64,000 nt of DNA, taken from NCBI GenBank assembly GCA_030512335.1, contig JAULSU010000006.1, positions 124,001-188,000 on the forward strand, written 5' to 3'. This DNA comes from Immersiella caudata. Its lineage: Eukaryota; Ascomycota; Sordariomycetes; Sordariales; Lasiosphaeriaceae. The translations under genes and the position numbers were made by a program. Of the stretch, positions 23,805 through 33,219 are shown in pieces (position 1 is the stretch's first letter; each line of letters starts with the position of its first letter). Below the pieces are notes generated by a model. The model ran no database searches. It was not told the origin of the DNA and saw only the letters and a program-made list of their open reading frames with translations.

Positions 23805-24700
23805 GTTTTGGTGACCATCATTTTGCCAGATGGTTATACCTGGGGCATTGTGCCACGGCAAATAACCGTTGAGCCACTCAAGACGAACAGAGGGTTCAAC
23901 CCTTGGGGCCAACTACGGCCTCTTTCAGCCCATCGCTACCCTGGTGCGGGTTGTCTCGGCAGCCGTCACTTTGTATATAGGACCCAGGGTGGCCAGCTTG
24001 ATCGCTACGGATATTCGGCGTTTGGTCTTACCGTCGTTCCATATCTGGTTATGAGGGTTATCAACATCTTCGCCAGGCAAGCTTCCCTTCATTCCTTTCC
24101 CATTCTTCCCATGTCTCCTGCTCGTCTAGTCCACGAATCTAAAACACCGCCCGTTTAGCATCGACGCCCCGGAGTCCAATACAGACTTATTGTCCAGTCC
24201 GATGTCCTCGACGAGGAGATGAGCCGTTTTGGCGATTCGACTCCCTGTTACCACATCATGGGGAAACTTCCTCACGAAACCCCGACTCCGGAGGGAACAC
24301 CTCTTGGCAACAACCCGGGTCAGGAAACCCGCCCGCCAACTGAGATCGTCATGCCCCGGTTTCCCAGCGTCCATTCAACTGGCATGAGACGCCTCTTCGG
24401 CCAGGTCGCCCGCGAAATTCTGTGTATGGCCCATCGGGCTCTTGTCGTTTCTGGTCATCGCCATCATCTCGCGACTTCGCCCTGGGGCCGAGACACGGCC
24501 ATTGTGGACAATCTCTTCTATCATTCGGTTGGTATTCAGGTGCGTATCTCCCACCACAGCCATTATCGGCTCCTATCGACTGCTTCTGTGGGTCTGCGGT
24601 GACACGGTACGGCGCTGCTTCACATCCGGGCCAGCAAAGAAGAGGTGCAGGGACAATCGGGTCCCGTTGCGTGTCGTGTGAGATTTATCCATGCTTGTCT
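23805..24700 (+). pseudogene. Decayed integral membrane protein gene
   Basis: Protein-like pieces of one fungal membrane-protein family lie in order but in different frames. They are LPDGYTWGIVPRQITVEPLK (about 23825), then GLFQPIATLVRVVSAAVTLY (other frame, about 23918), then GGQLDRYGYSAFGLTVVPYL back in the first frame. Next come a stop at 24156-24158, PHETPTPEGTPLG (about 24263) and finally a membrane helix with GLLSFLVIAIISRLRPGAE in the third frame (about 24440). One switch sits at a TATATA dinucleotide run near 23973, the mark of a 2-nt slip. No splice sites connect the pieces. The parent is a polytopic protein of unknown function. Confidence 0.6.
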
Positions 24701-24946
24701 GTGGTTGGGTTACTTTTGGTTTGACCCTCGTGATGGTTGACCAGCACCCAGACATATGAGCAGCGTAACTGGGCATATATGGTCTATATATACCTAAGTA
24801 CCCATTTCAACATCTACTCCCATACCATGTGGCCGACTGAGAGAGTTACCCAGGTACTATGGTACAGGAGCTGGAGGGGGAGTTGCATCACTCAACCTTG
24901 GGTGTTTCCGTCTTCCTTCCCGTTCCTTCAAGCTCCTCACCGCTGG
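24701..24946. other. Intergenic
   Basis: Short region with AT-rich TATATATACC near 24776-24790; no gene. Confidence 0.4.
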
Positions 24947-26576
24947 CTACCTTTCCACAACCAACCTCAAATCCCTTCCCTCCCCCTCCCCTCTTACCGC
25001 CCTCCCATCCACGCTCCCCTTCTCCCCCCTCCCTAACCCCTCGACCGGCCCCATCGTCGCAATCCCAACCGGATCATACCCCCTCACCACCTCATCCCCA
25101 CCCACCCTCAACCTCCCCCAAGCACTCAACACCGTCGCCACCACCGGCAACAACAACACCGCCAACACCCCCCTTTTTCTACCGATACCTCATTTCGGTC
25201 ACCCTCCTCGTTTCCTCCACCCAGCTCGCATTTACCCCCTTCCCAAACGCCGCCAACGTAGCCCAGTCAAAATTCCGCTCAATCTGCCGCGCGACATGCT
25301 CGGCACCGTTCGATGCGTCTTCCCCCAACAGTCCCGACGCAACGGGGGTGGTATAGATATTGTTTACCCCCGTCCCGACGTACCGGAGAGTGAAGTAATA
25401 CGGCGTATGCTGAACGTTTCCGGCATCGTGCCAGACAAAGGTGCGCACGTTGGAGATGCGGCTGCGGTAGGACGAAAGGAGGTGCGCTGAGGGTTCGAAA
25501 GACTCGCGGGAGAGGGAAGGAGGGGAAGAGCCTGACTGAGCGACGGTGATGTTGCCGTAGCGGAGGGTGCAGTCAACGGTGTTTATTACTGTGGGATCGC
25601 CGATACTGAGGTCCTTGCCGCCGACCCAGGCGCCGAAGATGGTGGCCCAAGTGGAGGGGATGGTGTTGCAGGAGGGGGCGTAGGTGATTCCAGCAGATGT
25701 GCGGGTGGGTACGCAAGAGGGGTCTGGGCCGGTGAGGAAGTTGGCGAAGACGGGCGGGGAGCCGCAGGTGAGGTTGACGCAGAGGGAGGGGACGATGGCG
25801 CTGCAGTAGTTGCGGAATTGGGGGCTGGAGGTGCCTGAGCAGATGGTGGAGGCCATGTTGTCGGTGTTGGGGAGGGTGCGCGGGGTGCAAGTAGCGAAAA
25901 GGGCGGCAGAGCGGGTGGTGACGGTGCAATTGGTGGAGGGGTTGGTATTGAGGCAGACGGGCGCGACGGGGACGCTGAGGTTGTTGTTGGAGGCGAGGGC
26001 GGCGGTGAAGATGGGGATGTCGTTGGCCGAGCCGCCGCGGTTGACTTGGTTTCCGCTGGTGATCCAGGGGGTCCAGACGTCAACGGCGGGTGCTTGGAGG
26101 CTGGAAGTGGTCGTGATGGAGTCTTCTTGGGATATTCCAGAGAGGAGGACGGGGCCGACGGCGGCGGTTGTTGCGATGAGAAGGATGCCGGATACCTTCA
26201 GGAGTATCGACTGGCCGTGGAGAATATACTTGAGGCGTCCCAGCGGAGAAACGCTCCATTGCGCCAGGCGCCGGGACTCGCCCACTGTGAGGGGATGCTT
26301 GGAATTTGCAGTACCAAGCCTCAGCCAAAGCGAATGTTCTGCGCATCGCGTCGCGAAAGCAACGGTTGCGCTACCCAGCAAAGCGGACAAGAGACCGACA
26401 ACAACAAGAGGCGTGATGTACGATGGATCCAACACGACGACCAGAGATCTCAGGCCGAGAGCAGGGGCGTCGAGAAAGAGAACGGCGAGAAGAACATGGC
26501 AGAGAAGCGTTACGCCGATCAGGGCGACAGAAAAGAAGATGTTGATGTACTTGGAGCGGTCAGCCATGTTCTCCAT
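24947..26576 (-). pseudogene. Polytopic membrane protein with apparent frameshift near its C-terminal helix
   Basis: From ATG 26576 a single frame of 465 codons reads two N-terminal helices (about 12-35 and 53-75) and a third (about 125-150). A long Ser/Thr/Asn-rich, Cys-containing extracellular part with many N-x-S/T sites follows, ending at TAG 25179 just after EETRRVTEMRYR. The next frame carries on at once with an obvious last membrane helix, VLAVLLLPVVATVLSAWGRL, and a tail to 24947. Removing one base in CGGTAGAAAAAGGGGGG would join them. No intron in correct phase connects the two frames. The gene is either freshly broken or has a base-call error in the A5G6 run. The family (three helices, glycosylated loop, one C-terminal helix) is common in filamentous fungi; function unknown. 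Confidence 0.6.
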
Positions 26577-26998
26577 TCACGTTCGAATTGTGCGGATAAA
26601 AGAAGTCGAGGCAAAAAAAAACCCCCCCATCAGAAAATGCGGCTCATGGTCATTTCATAATGGTTTGCAGTCAAAGCGTCGTATTGGGATCTGGTTGCTC
26701 AGCTGGTTACCACCATTGAGGCCTAGACCAGTGGGGGTCGACACACTATCGCCAGGCTCCAGCCAATCGTTACCCGAGCTTGCATCCAAGGGTGAGGACA
26801 TATATGCATGGAGTTGCACCACGCCGCCACCATATGTACCTAGACAGGAATAGAACTTGCTGGATTAATTAGGACACAAGGCTCTGGGTTGACCAAAACG
26901 GAATCATGAAGAGGGGATGCTCAAGTAGTACCATCCATGAGGATTTTTCAAGGCCTCATAAGACCCACTTCAGCCATAATCTACCTACCGTCTCTACC
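26577..26998. other. Intergenic
   Basis: Includes a poly-A tract (AAAAAAAA) followed by poly-C at about 26613-26630. No gene. Confidence 0.4.
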
Positions 26999-27742
26999 TC
27001 ATAAGACTTCAATCAGGTCAACCGGAAACACCGCCAAGACACACGCGACAACGCCCAACACGGAAAATAGTCGCGCAACCGCCCAAGCTACTGTCTGAAC
27101 GCTCCTAGACCTAACCACCGCCGACATGGCAACATCCTTCCATGATTTCGCAATAACCGACTCCATCGGCCAACTCCACCAGAGATCGAACAACGGGCGG
27201 TCACTCCTCAGCGCGGCAGGCGATCCACGTTTCTCCTAGCATCGTTCGCATCAGACTCAAACAATATCTTTCCCTCATCATCCTGAACAGTCGCAGAGTG
27301 AATCATCTCCCTCTTCAGACCCCCCAACGACAGCTCGAGAAGCGTCGTAGTGGATTCCGCAAACAACGACACGGCGCCTGTCCACTGAGGCTCGCGGTGG
27401 TCTCTCCGGATACTCTCGGATAACCCAATGTCGAATGAAGTCTTGCTTGAATGGATGTGGGTCGGGAGTAGCCTTGCCCACTGGGCGCAATACTTCTCGC
27501 CAGGGCCTGTAGAAACCCTTGGCTACCCTGATGCTGTTGGTGGCCCAGAACAGGCCTCTTTCCATGTGCGCGAGGGTGATATCTTTGAGGCCGATTACGG
27601 CGGCCCAGTCAACGCGGGCCACTGGTTGGGTGCAGCCGTCTTCCGAGAGCGACGGTGGGGCCAGGATGATAGGGACCGTGTATGTCCGGGCTGGCTCGGG
27701 GCCTAACTTCCACTTAGGGGTGTGTAGTACCGTGACCGCCAT
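26999..27742 (-). pseudogene. Hypothetical protein, frame-shifted one or more times
   Basis: ATG 27742 starts a good coding frame (MAVTVLHTPKWKLGPEPART; VPIILAPPSLSEDGCTQPVA; FKQDFIRHWVIREYPE). At about 27405 the protein-like signal moves to another frame: HREPQWTGAVSLFAE, then GGLKREMIHSATVQDDEGKI, ending at TGA 27208. A third frame right behind it reads RPLFDLWWSWPMESVIAKSW and a membrane helix to TAG 26999. One inserted A in GGAGAGACC explains the first switch. A 40-nt intron (GTTATC...CTCAG) would also keep phase but lacks a branch site and is unusually short. I do not recognise the family. Confidence 0.5.
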
Positions 27743-28313
27743 GTTGGATTGGGTGTGTTCAGACGGATGACTTGGGATAGTGGCTGGCTGGAAGGTGATG
27801 AAGAGGAGAAGAGTCAAGAGGGAGGGGTGGTGAGAAGAGTCAAGAGGGAGAGGTGGTGAGAAATGCAGGTAGCCATCTCAACAATAAACTTTGAGTTGAG
27901 CACCCAAGGATCACTCATCGGCCGATGGCAAATAGAACGGCACATCGAAATCCTCTACCTACCTATCCAGCCGAAAGCGAAACTCAACACACAGTCTGAG
28001 TTCAGTGGAAGAGTGCGTGGGCACCTCCGAAGGGTGTAGGGTCGTGCAAAATGATGGCTTTCAGTTTGCCCCTGACCCCTTTTTCTGTCTGGTGCAAGAC
28101 GTCTTCTTCAGCACCGGGTGCCAACCGAACAGAGCCCCCACGTGCATCCTGTTTGCGCAGTGTTCGCTAAAAACAAATGATGTCTTGCCGAAACCAACCG
28201 GTCGGGTCGTGTGATTGTCTACCAGACCCGGATAAATACACCAACGGCACAGCCAACTCTATCAAGCGGGGCACCTGCGATTCACTTCCCTTCTTCAACC
28301 CACTTCCAACAAC
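27743..28313. other. Intergenic with short tandem repeat
   Basis: Divergent promoter region between 27742 (leftward) and 28314 (rightward). The repeat is listed separately. Confidence 0.4.
27806..27857. repeat. Tandem duplication of a 26-nt purine-rich unit
   Basis: Two adjacent 26-nt copies beginning GAGAAGAGTCAAGAGGGAG differ at one base (GGGGTGGT versus GAGGTGGT). A third partial start (GAGAAA) follows. Confidence 0.85.
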
Positions 28314-28625
28314 ATGCCAGAAACTAGACGCGTCATTTTGCTTAGTTGGACCGCCATGGCGCTAGCTATGCTGCTCAACATTTCCCAAAAGCAGGAACCA
28401 GGATTCTCCCCCTTCACCGACTACATCAGGGGCGTGCAACCGAGGACTTGCGACGCGACCATATTCGGACTCTTGGCCTTTTCGGCAACAGTCAACTTTT
28501 GTTCAGTCGTCATTCACTACACTTTTGGGCCAGAGTACACCGTCTTAATCGAGAACCAGAATTGGTGTTTGGATGTGGGAGCGACTGTGGGAATTGCAAT
28601 AGGGGGCTATCTCGCGTATCGATAA
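28314..28625 (+). CDS. Small membrane protein, unknown
   Basis: 103 aa in one exon from ATG 28314 (context AACATG). Two to three hydrophobic segments: VILLSWTAMALAMLLNI (7-23), FGLLAFSATVNFCSVVIHY (about 51-69) and VGATVGIAIGGYLAYR at the end. No signal-peptide cleavage site is obvious. No recognised family. The even hydrophobic pattern and clean start support a real gene, but it could be a chance ORF. Confidence 0.45.
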   Translation: MPETRRVILLSWTAMALAMLLNISQKQEPGFSPFTDYIRGVQPRTCDATIFGLLAFSATVNFCSVVIHYTFGPEYTVLIENQNWCLDVGATVGIAIGGYLAYR

Positions 28626-29101
28626 GGCATCGGTCTGGTGTGCGGTCTCTGATGGTCAAGAAAAGTACCTTCTGTTCAAGATGTGATGGGCAAACGTCAT
28701 TGTGGCACGATATGTGAAAAGGTCGCATGTGAGCAAAAGAGGAAGGAGGACGACGGGAGCCGATGACGTACATCAGACTTCCTGAAGGAAAGAGCAGAAC
28801 CGCGGGGCCTGGGCAATTATCTGCTGCCGCGAAACGGAAGTCGGAAATCTTCTCCTCTCATCTTCTTCAACATCAATACTCTGCATCAGAGCATGAGCAA
28901 AGTATCATTATCTAGCCAAGCCCCTGGGCCCACACAAACGTCCGCCCAAATGCGAGCAACAGCAGTCTGCCCCCTGACCAGCGTCAATCTGTTTCACCAG
29001 CCCAACCCGACCCAGATCAACAAGAATTCGACCAAACACACCAATTGCCATCGCCCACGGCCCCAAACGCTGAATCAACACCGACCCACCACATCGCGGC
29101 C
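28626..29101. other. Intergenic / 5' leader
   Basis: CA-rich leader before 29102. No other feature. Confidence 0.4.
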
Positions 29102-29649
29102 ATGCCAGTACCAGCTAGACCACGCCTCCCTCCCACCTTTGACATAAAGAGATCTACCTCCAACTCTACCGACTCTGCCGAACGCGCCCCAGCGCTACGA
29201 AGCTCCACGGTCACTGTCACCCCCGTCCTGAGTTCACAGGTGAGTCTTGAGCCCTCCCTCCTTTTCTTCAGCCTACCTCTTGGTTCACCACAGTCGATCA
29301 CCTTTCTCTTCGGCACTCCCCCTCATTTGTTACAGCTCTCCTCTCCTCTTCTTTGCCTTGGCCCTTCTTGCCATTCACTTCAAACCTTCCTCTCGTTTGC
29401 TGACCGGTCTTGCACTCTGCGCAGAGGTTCATCGACCTCGAGGCCCCGACGGTGGAGACCGACCATGTGAAAGCTGGCAACTGCCATCGCGATCGATCCA
29501 AAAAGGTCCGACAACCGCCTGGGGTAGACGAATCGGAGGACAAGCCAATCCGTGTCGAGGCGGTCGAGAGGGAGAGCTCCAATGGTGCTAGTCGCACGTG
29601 GCCGGACGTGGCCGGACGTGGCAGCCTTGTTGATTCGGCTCTTGTTTGA
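29102..29649 (+). CDS. Small hypothetical protein, two exons
   Basis: ATG 29102; exon 1 to 29239, 185-nt pyrimidine-rich intron (GTGAGT, TGCTGAC branch 22 nt before GCAG), exon 2 29425-29649; 120 aa with both junctions in phase 0. The protein is hydrophilic: a Pro/Ser/Thr-rich first exon and a charged second exon (VETDHVKAGNCHRDRSKKVR). A 10-nt tandem repeat ACGTGGCCGG (2.7 copies, 29596-29622) lies in the last part. No family recognised. Support rests on the excellent intron signals. Confidence 0.5.
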
Positions 29650-29959
29650 GACTTGGGGTGGCAACTTGGTGGTGTTTAGGTTCTTGTTGTTCTGGGTGTG
29701 GTTGGGTGTGGTGATCTTGATGCTAGTCTTTCAGGGGGAGATTACGTTGCATTTGGCTGGAAAATGCTCTCAGGGGATGCGGGGGGCACACACTATTAAG
29801 TTCATCACTTAATTTTCCTGTGTGCACCCTGCTATCACCGCCAACGCTTGTCTTGCATTCGTGACAGGCATCGAGTTCTTCAAGGCTGTGTCCTTGCCGG
29901 AAGTAATCAACGCATGTGGCAGATCCCAGCACCGCTTCCTCCTTGTGGATCGTCCAGCG
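29650..29959. other. Intergenic, convergent 3' ends
   Basis: Nothing supported. Confidence 0.4.
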
Positions 29960-30626
29960 CTACAACACAACCTTCACCTCGTACGGCTTGACATCCAATG
30001 TGACGGTGTTGCACAGAGCTTTTTTGGTTGAATATGTTTGCCACAGCTCCCAATGCGGATTTTCCCAGGCCTCAATACGGCAGTCAAGTGGTGGAACAAA
30101 CGTTGCGAGACCCGAGAATAAAGTTCTGTAACCGCCGAAACAGACATATGTTAGACGAGCACAAAAGGACGCTGGGACGTTCTCACGTTGTATTGGCATT
30201 CTCCCAACACATCCATCGAGATTCGATATCCATTCGGGTCGGACTGTCCAGCCACCGGGAATGAAGGCGGAACCAGGTGTCCTGCTGGAACATCCATCCT
30301 TCTACTGTTTCTGTGGAGGTGCAATCGATCCACTCTTTCCCGGTCCTGAACCAAAGATAGGGGTCGCCGCTCAGACCGTAGCAGTGTTCGGTTTCGTTGG
30401 TTGCGGGGTTGTCTAGATCGAACGTCAGATGCGCCCAGGATGGCATGATGTGTGGGGGGGCGCCGTATTCGATGTACGCGCCGTAGGTCATGGTGATCCT
30501 CCAGGCAAAGTCCGGCGAGAGAGATCTCTGGATGCATCCATTTTGACTGGATGTCAGATCTGCTGAATTTCCTGCGGCGAAATGGGACAGGAAGGGAAGG
30601 AGGTAGGGGATGCAAAGGTGGAACAT
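29960..30626 (-). CDS. Small secreted protein with W-x2-C ... W-x-C pattern
   Basis: Exons 30626-30187 and 30125-29960 with a 61-nt intron (GTGAGA...ACAG) give 201 aa. ATG 30626 is chosen because a signal peptide starts there (MFHLCIPYLLPFLSHFAAG), although the frame is open further upstream. The mature part has SQNGCIQRSL, two N-x-S/T sites, HCYGLSGDPYLWF, EWIDC, then MDIESRWMCWEN. The spacing W-x2-C, about 35 residues, W-x-C recurs three times in the larger secreted protein at 35876-37613, so both may share an AltA1/AA1-like beta-barrel. Secreted; possibly host- or wall-interacting. Confidence 0.7.
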
Positions 30627-32023
30627 GGCTGCTGGCAGGTTTGGACCTGAAGTGGGTGTTGGGATGGTCAGTAGGGATTCGAGCATGTCCTCGCCATAGA
30701 AAGTATTGCGTCGGAGGCGGACACCTGAAGAGATTAAGTCCACATCCAAGCCCGTCCCGCCACGTTCGAAGGCAGATCACCGTCCAAGGCCGGGCACGAT
30801 ACCCCGGAGCTAACCAAGAAGTTTGCATTCTTGACCCGGAAATTTGTCTATGCAGTGTTCAGGCGGTCGATTAAACTGCTGTGGCTCAGATGCCGTGTTT
30901 CAGGAAATAAGGCCGTAATAGGTTACACTTCACCGTGGAAGGGTACTGCGAGGCAACCTGCATAGACGTCATGCATGCGGCAATCTGCCCGCAAAAGGAA
31001 GACGGCCTTCCGGCAGGCATCCGGGCACCACAGAATCTCTGCAAACAGCACGCAGACAAATGCCGTCAGATCTGCATCCATTCCGACGATCGAATGCAAT
31101 GAAACTGTATACCGAATTCAGGAGTCGTGGGTGCCGGCAGGGCGGATGTGCTGGAGTTTCCGGTAGGGATGCAGATCCTTCACGATGGACGTCAGTGTAG
31201 CAGAGGTAAAAAGGGTCATCAAGGCGAAATCATGAGGGAAACTGCTGAAAAGGAAGGTGGTTCGCTGCTCTACTTTTGGTGCCAACGCCAGTGACTCCGT
31301 GTACAAAAAAAATTGGGATGGGGAAGAAAGAAGTGTTAGCATTTGACGCAGTGGCAACCAAAACACCATGTAGTCATGACGACGGCAACGGCGGTGATGG
31401 GAGCGGCGATGGCCACGTTTGGTGTTGTCGAGCTTTGGATTAATTGTTCCCAGCTTTCATTCGCGAGCCCGTAGATGTTTTCATCCTGTAGCAATATAGT
31501 ACTGTGTTACAGGTGATTAGTCCCATCCCTGCCCCCCGTGCCGTCATCCGCGGGAGGAAACCTTTCCCGACCCGTGAACGCAGCCTGAGGGCTGAGAAAC
31601 ACCTTTTTCCTTGACACGCCTACGGCGTCGGACCGCAAACAGACACTCGACGATGCGATGGACTCTACGCTTTTGTTCATGGCGGGATCGGGTACGGTCA
31701 CGGCGCTCTTGACCTGGGGAAGGGCGATACCATACAACCGAGTCGAGCTTCCAAGCCCATGGAAGATGCTGTACAATAGTTACCACACACATCACGTTTG
31801 TCACACGCATCTCAAGGCGGACACACACACCCCAATTTTGGGTGGGGTGGGGCATTACGGATAACGTTCGATGTCTACCTCGAGGCAGGCCGAAAACACA
31901 CCTGTCGGGCAAAACAGGCAGTCATTTCGAAGAGGCGGCAGCTTGAAGGGTGCCAAACGAGCATAACGAAAGGCACGCGTCTATATGAATAGGTCGCCCA
32001 AACAACACAAATTCATATAGTAC
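30627..32023. other. Long intergenic region, possible gene fragment
   Basis: Around 31400-31760 on the minus strand there are protein-like stretches (FHGLGSSTRLYGIALPQVKS; later EDENIYGLANESWEQL and a short hydrophobic segment ending in Cys-rich CFGCHCVKC). I could not join them by in-phase introns, so no gene is called. Confidence 0.35.
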
Positions 32024-32497
32024 CTACCCCATGAACAACCTGGAATTCAGTGTAAGCTTCCCATCCGTAAGCGTGTTGGCGGAAGAGAAGCCCTGAAGCC
32101 CAGCTGACAGCGCGCTCTCCGCGTCCCTTCTACCGCCAACAGTGAGAAGCTCGCCTGTATCGAGGGGCACTGCAACGGAAACCCGCTGTGGAAGCGAACA
32201 AGCCTTGTTGCGGCGAATTGTTGGAAGTTGGATGATGGTCAATAGGTGCCCAAGGTTGGCAGGTGGGCCGGGCTGAAGCCACTCGACCGTCGAAAGCGCC
32301 CGCGTCAATGTAATGCCTAGTTGAGTACCTAGTAGACGATTGGGGACAGGGACCTTGAAGAACCAACAGGGGCAGTGCACGATCCACTGGTACGAATCGG
32401 CTGGTTGCAGGGGTTCAAAGGAGAACGTGCAGTGCGAGGAAGGAACGAGGGCCAGACCAAACGGCAGTGTCTGAGAGGCATCACGATATTGCGTCAA
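32024..32497 (-). CDS. Possible 3' exon of an unknown gene
   Basis: An open frame of ~157 codons ends at 32024. It lacks an ATG at its start (TTG at 32497) and reads protein-like (CTFSFEPLQPADSYQWIVHC, then a Leu-rich region). It may be a terminal exon whose first exon I cannot find, or a relic. No family recognised. Confidence 0.25.
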   Translation of the reverse strand: MTQYRDASQTLPFGLALVPSSHCTFSFEPLQPADSYQWIVHCPCWFFKVPVPNRLLGTQLGITLTRALSTVEWLQPGPPANLGHLLTIIQLPTIRRNKACSLPQRVSVAVPLDTGELLTVGGRRDAESALSAGLQGFSSANTLTDGKLTLNSRLFMG

Positions 32498-32777
32498 ATG
32501 TCGATCCCAAAACAGTCCCCCTGACGACCCCTATGAGTGATAGTCATAAATCACCCGAAATGGTTCATTCCTTTGCAAAAAGATCAACACGCGAGCTGCT
32601 CGCAGCTAGGAATCAAGCTCTGGACCGACCCAGAGGAACCCACTGTTGACACCCCTGAATGACTCCACTCTTCCAACTCAAACCTCGGCCACCTCCTCAT
32701 TCAATTCCCACGAACCGAGCAAACGACAGCCCATATTTAACTAGAAAACTAACTCCAGGTAGTTAACAAAAGTTACA

Positions 32778-32888
32778 GGGCCGGTAGCGTAGTGGTCAGC
32801 GTGTTCGCTAAGCGTTTTTCAGCGGTGCTTTCCAGCGTTGCTTTCCAGCGTTTAGCGAGAGTCCTGGGTTCAAATCCCAGCCCGCCCA
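32778..32888 (+). tRNA. tRNA-like gene with long atypical anticodon-loop insert
   Basis: Acceptor arms GGGCCGG (32778-32784) and CCCGCCC (32881-32887) pair with one C-C mismatch; discriminator A 32888. A-box TAGCGTAGTGG and B-box GGTTCAAATCC are good, and the D and T arms fold. The anticodon stem TTCGC/GCGAG encloses 46 nt instead of 7. Read conventionally, positions 34-36 are AGC (Ala), but position 33 is A, not the invariant U, and the tRNA-Ala G3:U70 pair is absent. The insert contains three diverged copies of TTTCCAGCGTTGC, and TTCGCTAA...TTTAGCGAG can extend the stem. Either an unusual intron-bearing tRNA or a tRNA pseudogene. Confidence 0.6.
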
Positions 32889-33219
32889 AAACCCTATTTT
32901 TGCCTGTCACATGCACCACAGATTATCATTCTGTTGGCCTTCCAATCCCAGGAACACACAGTGGATGAGGCGGCAATGCTGGGAAGGTGAATGTGGTTTC
33001 TTGGCCCACTGGGTTGGCTAAGTTGTGTTCTACGGGCCGGAGAATCTCTCATATGCCTTTTTAGATAGTTTTGATCTTTTACTTCTTCATGGATATGCTC
33101 TTCAGTAATTCTACGATGTGGGTGCCGCCCGGGAGAGGCTGCGTCAAGGGATGTAGTGGGGATGACCGAATGGGTTGGCTAAACTGTGCTCTACGAACTG
33201 GAGAGCCCCCGTGCGCCTT
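32889..33219. other. Intergenic
   Basis: A ~45-nt element is repeated imperfectly: GGTTGGCTAAGTTGTGTTCTACG near 33012 and GGTTGGCTAAACTGTGCTCTACG near 33173, each followed by similar text ending CTTGATC/TTGATCTTTTACTTCTTC. Otherwise nothing. Confidence 0.5.
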
